Shown: positions 59,455 to 64,000 of the stretch, in pieces
Layout of the letters: every line of letters starts with the position of its first letter
Position numbering within the stretch: position 1 is the stretch's first letter
The notes under the pieces: model-generated
Told to the model about the DNA's origin: nothing
What the model saw: only the letters and a program-made list of their open reading frames with translations
Database searches by the model: none
Assembly: GCA_016722565.1 (NCBI GenBank)
Contig: JADKIU010000001.1
Location: forward strand, 434,001-498,000
DNA: 64,000 nucleotides
Direction: 5' to 3'
Origin: Bacteroidota bacterium
GTDB taxonomy: Bacteria; Bacteroidota; Bacteroidia; 2-12-FULL-35-15
Program-made: the position numbers and the translations under genes

Positions 59455-60183
59455 ATGTCAAGTCACGCAGTATCAGAAACAGATTCAACCTCAGATTGGA
59501 ATGGAGGGAAATCCCCGTTTGGTGTTAGTTACGGAAAAATGTTTATGTGGTTTTTCCTTGTATCCGATGCTTTAACATTCTCAGGTTTATTATGTGCTTA
59601 TGGCTTTATGCGCCATAAACATCCGGAAGTATGGCCTAATCCGGGTGATGTGTTTACACATTTCCCATTTTATGAAGGACATATTCCTTTGGCATACGTA
59701 GGTTTAATGACCTTGATTTTGATTATGTCCTCTGTAACCATGGTATTAGCGGTGGAAGCAGGTCATCGAAACGATCGTAAAAAAGTAACATTCTGGATGT
59801 TGCTTACCATCATTGGTGGTGCCATGTTCGTTGGTTCTCAAGCTTGGGAGTGGTATCACTTCATCGTTGGAACTGAACACGGAGCAATGCGTAACTTCGT
59901 AAACAGCGATGGTGTTTGGGTCACGGAAACGTTCCATGGTGCCAATATGAAGGTGAATGAATACGGATTACCGGTATTTGCGAACTTCTTCTTCTTTATT
60001 ACCGGATTCCACGGATTCCACGTATTCAGTGGTGTAATTATCAATATTGTTATTTTCATCAATGTACTTGCAGGCACTTACGAAAAACGCGGTCACTACG
60101 AAATGATTGAAAAAGTAGGATTGTACTGGCACTTTGTGGATTTAGTTTGGGTATTCGTATTTACCTTCTTCTATCTATTGTAA
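59455..60183 (+). CDS. Cytochrome c oxidase subunit III (second copy)
   Basis: This 242-residue protein has longer loops than its neighbour. It contains GKMFMWFFLVSDALTFSGLLCAYGF, SQAWEWYHF, GFHGFHVFSGVIINI and the terminal GLYWHFVDLVWVFVFTFFYLL. Five to six membrane helices are visible. It lies 85 bases after the first copy in the same direction, within the oxidase operon. Confidence 0.93.
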   Translation: MSSHAVSETDSTSDWNGGKSPFGVSYGKMFMWFFLVSDALTFSGLLCAYGFMRHKHPEVWPNPGDVFTHFPFYEGHIPLAYVGLMTLILIMSSVTMVLAVEAGHRNDRKKVTFWMLLTIIGGAMFVGSQAWEWYHFIVGTEHGAMRNFVNSDGVWVTETFHGANMKVNEYGLPVFANFFFFITGFHGFHVFSGVIINIVIFINVLAGTYEKRGHYEMIEKVGLYWHFVDLVWVFVFTFFYLL

Positions 60184-60185
60184 CA

Positions 60186-60226
60186 GCCCTTCGACTACGC
60201 TCAGGGTGACAACTCAGAGTGACGAA
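60186..60226. repeat. Dispersed CCCTTCGACTACGCTCAGGG repeat
   Basis: CCCTTCGACTACGCTCAGGG plus GTGACAACTCAGAGTGACG matches, from memory, a short intergenic repeat common in many bacterial genomes. CCCT/AGGG form the base of a hairpin. It lies inside the oxidase operon. Confidence 0.5.
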
Positions 60227-60266
60227 GTTTAAAAATTAAAAATTTAAGATTTAAAAATTATATAGT

Positions 60267-60635
60267 ATGTCAGAATTTCACGATGATTACCCACAATATG
60301 AGTTAATGGCTCATCACAGCGAAGAAGAAGGAAAGAAAAAGCGCAGAAAGCTTTGGAATGTTTTCTGGATTATGCTTGGTGTTACAATCGTTGAACTTAT
60401 CATCGGTTTTCAAGCTTCCAGCTGGGGTTTGTTAAATGAAGATAGAACGTCAAATGGTATTTTGAAAGTGATTTTCATTGGATTAACAATTGGTAAAGCA
60501 TTTTTCATTGTATTTAGTTTCATGCACTTAGGTGATGAGAAAAAAGTAATGAAATGGTCAGTATTGGCTCTTACACTGTATTCATCCTTTATTTGGTTTG
60601 GATTTGTGTGGAAGAAGCAAACTACGCGAAAGTGA
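60267..60635 (+). CDS. Cytochrome c oxidase subunit IV, N-terminal part (frameshifted)
   Basis: The first about 100 residues (MSEFHDDYPQYELMAHHSEEEGKKKRRKLWNVFWIM...) contain two transmembrane helices and FFIVFSFMHLGDEKKVMKWSVLA, typical of the small bacterial COX IV family. After VLA the frame runs into an unlikely ending (LTLYSSFIWFGFVWKKQTTRK). The natural third helix, YTVFILYLVWICVEEANYAKV, lies in the -1 frame from about 60570. One missing base at 60569-60571 (for example CC to C, giving VLAPYTVF) explains this. Confidence 0.85.
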   Translation: MSEFHDDYPQYELMAHHSEEEGKKKRRKLWNVFWIMLGVTIVELIIGFQASSWGLLNEDRTSNGILKVIFIGLTIGKAFFIVFSFMHLGDEKKVMKWSVLALTLYSSFIWFGFVWKKQTTRK

Positions 60636-60808
60636 ATAAGCACCCAATGGATGCGATTGTAATTCAACAAAAAATTGAATTGAACGAAGCAGCAAAAAGC
60701 GGTCATGGACACGAGGCTGGTGCAACACATGAAGAGCATGGTGCAACAGATGCGGCTCACGAAGCGCATGGCGAAGCAGCAAAACCTGCAGAAGGCGAAC
60801 ACCACTAA
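60554..60808 (+). CDS. Cytochrome c oxidase subunit IV, C-terminal part in the -1 frame
   Basis: This frame supplies the third helix and a charged, His-rich tail (SGHGHEAGATHEEHGATDAAHEAHGE...EGEHH) expected as the C-terminus of the gene starting at 60267. Its ATG at 60554 lies in antisense reading of the first part and is unlikely to be used. The first sixteen bases shared with the upstream frame are not meaningful here. Read as one gene, the protein would span 60267-60808, about 180 residues. Confidence 0.7.
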   Translation: MVSIGSYTVFILYLVWICVEEANYAKVNKHPMDAIVIQQKIELNEAAKSGHGHEAGATHEEHGATDAAHEAHGEAAKPAEGEHH

Positions 60809-60833
60809 TTTTAACAGTTTATCCTATAATATA

Positions 60834-60866
60834 ATGGTCTCACAAAGCTTTGTGAGACCATTTTTG
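60834..60866 (+). terminator. Terminator of the oxidase operon
   Basis: ATGGTCTCACAAA (60834-60846) and TTTGTGAGACCAT (60849-60861) form a perfect 13-base-pair stem around GC, followed by TTTT. The 3' arm contains the -33 element of the next promoter. Confidence 0.85.
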
Positions 60867-60878
60867 TTTGTACTTTTG
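60849..60878 (+). promoter_or_regulatory. Promoter of the SCO-DUF420 genes
   Basis: TTTG (60849-60852), an 18-base spacer and TACTTTTG (60871-60878) match the consensus exactly. The -33 part lies in the terminator arm, and the ATG at 60884 follows five bases after the -7 element, so the mRNA is probably leaderless. Confidence 0.7.
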
Positions 60879-60883
60879 TGTGC

Positions 60884-61621
60884 ATGAATACAGCACCCAA
60901 AACACCATTCTATAAAGACAAAAAGAAACTTGTTATTTTACTCTTTTTGCTTTCATTCCCTTCAGCATTGTATGTTTTTTTATCGGTAGGAAAAACCAAC
61001 TTTATTCATTTGCAATATTTTGGTGAAAAGGAAATCGCTCCGAACGGAAAGGATACCATCTACCACACCGTTGCTCCATTCAGCTTTATCAATCAAGATG
61101 GTAAAACAGTTACCGATAAAGATTATAACGGTAAAATTTATGTAGTCGATTATTTTTTTACCACCTGCAAAACCATTTGTCCGAAAATGACTTCCGAGTT
61201 ATTGCGTGTGCAAAACAAATTTGCATATACCAAAGGCTTGGTTCAAATCCTTTCGCATACAGTAGATCCTGAAAACGATTCGGTACCTGTGTTGAAAGCA
61301 TATTCTGAAATGGTGCATGCCGATACGAAAATGTGGACCTTTGTTACCGGTGATAAAAAAGAATTGTACGACATGGCACGCACCAGCTATTTGTTGAATG
61401 CAACTGAAGGGGATGGCGGACCGGATGATTTTGTACACAGTGAACTATTTATTTTAATTGATAAAGAAAAACACATCCGAGGAATTTATGATGGCACCGA
61501 TATTAAAGCAGTAAGTAATTTAATGGACGACATTAAAGTGCTGATGGCAGAATACATGATTCATCAAAAACCGGATAAGGTTGTAATTGGTAAACCAGAA
61601 AAAAATAAAACAAATGAGTGA
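60884..61621 (+). CDS. SCO1/SenC-family copper chaperone
   Basis: About 245 residues. One N-terminal membrane anchor (LVILLFLLSFPSALYVFL, about 16-33) precedes a thioredoxin-fold domain with the copper-binding Cys95-x3-Cys99 in FFTTCKTICPKM and the distal His185 in DDFVHSELFI. SCO proteins deliver copper to the CuA site of cytochrome oxidase subunit II or keep its cysteines reduced. A GTG at 60878 lies in the promoter element, so ATG 60884 is the start. It overlaps the next gene by 8 bases. Confidence 0.94.
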   Translation: MNTAPKTPFYKDKKKLVILLFLLSFPSALYVFLSVGKTNFIHLQYFGEKEIAPNGKDTIYHTVAPFSFINQDGKTVTDKDYNGKIYVVDYFFTTCKTICPKMTSELLRVQNKFAYTKGLVQILSHTVDPENDSVPVLKAYSEMVHADTKMWTFVTGDKKELYDMARTSYLLNATEGDGGPDDFVHSELFILIDKEKHIRGIYDGTDIKAVSNLMDDIKVLMAEYMIHQKPDKVVIGKPEKNKTNE

Positions 61622-62165
61622 TAAAGCAGTTTTTAGAGTAGTAATGGGCATTTCCATTTTTGTTTTTGTTGCAGTAGTGATCCTCAACAAAAAAATATTG
61701 CCTGTTCCGGAAGTGATTCCTGATTTTGTTTACAAACTACCTAAACTCAATGCGATGATAAATGGTACCTGTACCTTGTTGTTGCTTTTATCATTATACA
61801 TGATTAAACAAAAAAACATTGTTGTCCATAAGAAGTTAAACATCTTTGCTTTTGTATTATCGTCACTTTTCTTGGTTTCCTATATTACCTATCATTGGAT
61901 GGCACAAGAAACAGCTTACCCTGCTGAGGCGCCCGCAAGATCAGTTTATTTGATGATATTAATCAGTCATATTATTTTGGCTGCATTGGTTTTACCCCTA
62001 ATTTTGTTATCGTTTTATTATGGTTTAAAAGCACAGAGTGAAGGAGGAGTGGAGTACATTAAAAAGCATAGAAAATTAACCCGCTGGAGTTACCCCATTT
62101 GGTTGTATGTAACAATAACAGGTGTTGTTGTTTATGTGATGATTTCTCCTTTTTATACGCATTAA
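61614..62165 (+). CDS. DUF420 membrane protein
   Basis: This protein of about 183 residues has five transmembrane helices and the DUF420 hallmarks: VYKLPKLNAMINGTCTLLLLL (about 40-60), KKLNIFAFVLSSLFLVSYITYHW (about 72-94) and the end KHRKLTRWSYPIWLYVTITGVVVYVM. The His residues in these helices suggest heme or metal binding. The family is encoded with cytochrome oxidase and SCO genes (CtaM-like role in assembly is possible). The frame opens earlier inside the SCO gene, but ATG 61614, overlapping its stop, fits best. Confidence 0.9.
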   Translation: MSDKAVFRVVMGISIFVFVAVVILNKKILPVPEVIPDFVYKLPKLNAMINGTCTLLLLLSLYMIKQKNIVVHKKLNIFAFVLSSLFLVSYITYHWMAQETAYPAEAPARSVYLMILISHIILAALVLPLILLSFYYGLKAQSEGGVEYIKKHRKLTRWSYPIWLYVTITGVVVYVMISPFYTH

Positions 62166-62183
62166 TTTTATACATATAAAAGA

Positions 62184-62465
62184 ATGAAATTGAAAAAAAT
62201 CATTTCGAAAATTGTTTTTGTACTGCTTTTACTTTTTGTGAATGCCAATACATTTGCACAATGTGCCATGTGTAAAAGCTCTGTTGAAAGTAATCTGGAA
62301 GAAGGCGGTTCTATCGGTCGTGAGTTAAATACTGGAATTTTGTATTTGATGGCCATCCCTTACATTATTTTAATGTTGGGTGGTTATTTCTTTTTCAAAA
62401 AACAAATTGATGCAAAAGTTATTGCTTGGAAAAACAAACATTTTCCGCGTAAGCAAGCTAACTAA
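62184..62465 (+). CDS. Small CxxC membrane protein of the oxidase cluster
   Basis: The 93-residue protein has a signal peptide ending ANTFAQ. It is followed at once by CAMCKSSVESN (Cys27-x2-Cys30 in precursor numbering), a short loop, one transmembrane helix (GILYLMAIPYIILMLGGYFFF) and a basic tail. The CxxC faces the periplasm. I recall similar small proteins next to oxidase-assembly genes in Bacteroidota. A role in copper or heme handling is plausible but not shown. It follows the DUF420 gene by 18 bases, in the same operon. Confidence 0.75.
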   Translation: MKLKKIISKIVFVLLLLFVNANTFAQCAMCKSSVESNLEEGGSIGRELNTGILYLMAIPYIILMLGGYFFFKKQIDAKVIAWKNKHFPRKQAN

Positions 62466-62469
62466 TGCT

Positions 62470-63846
62470 TCACTGAATGATTATTCTTTTCTTATAAGTA
62501 TTTTTTTTATTGCTCAATTCTACAATATATACTCCTCTAGGCAGTTCTGAAATATTTACTTCCTTAACATAAATTTGATTAAAAACTGTTTCTCCAAGAA
62601 TAGTATAGATTTTAATTGCCTTAATTTTGTCTTTTAAGTATGAATCGTCAATTGTGAATTTTCCGTTTGATGGATTGGGATAAACTGAAAAATATTGATG
62701 TTCATTGTTCTCAATTATATTATTTATAACTGGACATAAACTATTTACTTGAATAGGAATGGTTCTGGTAGTTGTTGATCCATCACCAAGTTGGCCAGCT
62801 GCATTATATCCAAAGGCCCAAAGTGTTCCATCGTTTTTTAATGCTAAGGAGTGTGCATTTCCAGCGATTGAAGTAATACTAGAGAGAGAACTTACTTGCA
62901 GAGGAATATTGCTAGATGTAAAACTGCCATTTCCAAGTTGACCATTTCCATTTCCACCCCAGGTCCAAATTGTTCCATCACTTTTTATTGCAAGCGAATG
63001 AATAAATCCTCCGGCAATTGCCTTAACTGGAAAAAGAGATGAAACTTGATTAGGAATACTGCTATTTATATTTGTGCCGTCACCGAGTTGTCCATTTAAA
63101 TTATAACCCCAGGACCAAATAGTACTATCGCTTTTTAATGCGAGAGAATGATAGTATCCGCAAGCAATTTTTGAGATTCCAGACAGAGCTGTTATTTGAA
63201 TTGGAAAATTGCTATCAACGGTTGTTCCATCGCCTAGCTGACCAAAAGAGTTGCTTCCACAAGCCCATACTGTGCTATCATTTTTTAGTGCTAGAAAGTG
63301 GTCTGCTAGAGAAGAAATGGAAATAATATCTGTTAGAAAATAAGCCTGTACAGGAAGATTACTATTTGTATTTGTAGAGTCTCCTAATTGCCCATTATCA
63401 TTATCTCCCCACGTCCAAACAGTCCCATCATTTTTAAGCGCTAAAGAAAAATGATGTCCCGAAGCTATTGCTATAATATTTGAAAGAGATGTTACTTGAA
63501 TAGGAATGCTACTATTTATATTATTACCATTTCCTAATTGACCTTCTGTATTTCTCCCCCAAGTCCACACCGTGCCGTTACTTTTTAGAGCAATAGAATG
63601 GTCATAACCTCCTGCAATAGCTGTCACATCTGAAAGAAAACTAACTTGTAAAGGAAGATTACTTCCTATTGTTGTTCCATTTCCAAGTTCACCATAACTA
63701 TTCTGCCCCCATGCCCATGCAATACTATCGTTGCATATAGCAAGAGATTGGAGCCCACCAGCAGCAATTGTTTGTGCAGAACTCGATAGGTAATTAAATA
63801 GAAAAGAGAGTAGTATGGGTACCGATTTTGAAGTAAATTTTATCAT
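62470..63846 (-). CDS. RCC1-repeat (beta-propeller) T9SS cargo protein
   Basis: About 458 residues from ATG 63846, which opens a signal peptide (MIKFTSKSVPILLSFLFNYLSSSAQ); the frame is open a further 24 codons without a better start. Seven repeats of about 50 residues follow (WTWGxNxxGQLGDGTxxNSxxPxQV...GxxHSLALKxDGT), which fits a seven-bladed RCC1 propeller. The C-terminal 75 residues are a T9SS type A sorting domain (VYPNPSNGKFTIDDSYL). It should be surface-exposed or released. The ligand is unknown. It is convergent with the small CxxC gene, four bases away. Confidence 0.9.
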   Translation of the reverse strand: MIKFTSKSVPILLSFLFNYLSSSAQTIAAGGLQSLAICNDSIAWAWGQNSYGELGNGTTIGSNLPLQVSFLSDVTAIAGGYDHSIALKSNGTVWTWGRNTEGQLGNGNNINSSIPIQVTSLSNIIAIASGHHFSLALKNDGTVWTWGDNDNGQLGDSTNTNSNLPVQAYFLTDIISISSLADHFLALKNDSTVWACGSNSFGQLGDGTTVDSNFPIQITALSGISKIACGYYHSLALKSDSTIWSWGYNLNGQLGDGTNINSSIPNQVSSLFPVKAIAGGFIHSLAIKSDGTIWTWGGNGNGQLGNGSFTSSNIPLQVSSLSSITSIAGNAHSLALKNDGTLWAFGYNAAGQLGDGSTTTRTIPIQVNSLCPVINNIIENNEHQYFSVYPNPSNGKFTIDDSYLKDKIKAIKIYTILGETVFNQIYVKEVNISELPRGVYIVELSNKKNTYKKRIIIQ

Positions 63847-64000
63847 GTCTATATTTTTGTACAAACTTTGATTTTCAAAACGAGATTTGTAAATTAAACT
63901 TGATGAACATATCGACAAATTGTCTCAGGTACTTTTCAATTATTTATTTTTATCGATTCTGCATCTTATGTTATTGCGTTCTTAGATTTTTAATCCGATA

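Noticed and set aside
63919..64000. Possible start of a further gene at the right edge
   Set aside because: The last 82 bases show no start codon with a coherent frame or motif; nothing can be supported.

Overview
The window is a stretch of chromosome from a low-GC member of the Bacteroidota, most likely an uncultured environmental lineage near the Flavobacteriales/Chitinophagales. The evidence is a 2447-residue SprA translocon of the type IX secretion system (T9SS), five secreted proteins with T9SS type A C-terminal sorting domains, RemB/Wzi-like barrels, paired cytochrome oxidase subunit III genes, and several promoters of the Bacteroidota form TTTG-N17-23-TAnnTTTG. Shine-Dalgarno sequences are mostly absent. 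Gene content is mainly chromosomal housekeeping. I see no prophage, insertion sequence or CRISPR array.

Layout. 0-9 kb: the start of a cyclophilin, tRNA-Gln, a TMEM260-like (DUF2723) membrane protein, a polysaccharide deacetylase, a HEAT-repeat protein, a secreted TPR-CHAT protein split by a frameshift, and an orphan protein. 9-16 kb: GNAT acetyltransferase, SlyD, methionine aminotransferase plus omega-amidase, free methionine sulfoxide reductase with a lipoprotein, and ComF. 16-28 kb: RuvB, QueG, UbiX, a group of secreted or envelope proteins with thioredoxin folds (TlpA-like, DUF6029, Omp28, a T9SS cargo), a TPR-like protein, another T9SS cargo and a sirtuin. 28-40 kb: malic enzyme, ruvA, sprA, gcvH, vanZ, elaA. 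40-45 kb: a 1549-residue T9SS cargo made of two repeat arrays. 45-50 kb: sulfate activation (cysC-cysD-cysN) diverging from deoC-cysQ. 50-57 kb: GDP-fucose synthesis (gmd, fcl), a WecA-like transferase between two RemB/Wzi-like barrels, and a T9SS cargo. 57-62.5 kb: cytochrome oxidase accessory and assembly genes (cyoE, two subunit III genes, subunit IV, SCO, DUF420, a CxxC protein). The window ends with an RCC1-repeat T9SS cargo.

The most striking signal is in the 250-base gap between cysC and deoC. On the minus strand a Bacteroidota promoter is followed by a 15-codon ORF, MNSNNAMMCCMMCCA, with two Cys-Cys pairs, then an intrinsic terminator just before cysCDN. Four segments can pair in the mutually exclusive 1:2, 2:3, 3:4 pattern of classical ribosome-mediated attenuation, so cysteine supply probably controls transcription of the sulfate-activation operon.

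Two other patterns run through the window. Three conserved genes (TPR-CHAT, malic enzyme, COX subunit IV) each carry one -1-type frameshift that one inserted base would repair, which suggests residual assembly errors. Intergenic gaps hold several families of short dispersed palindromic or tandem repeats, including seven copies of a CCCCTCTCC hairpin.
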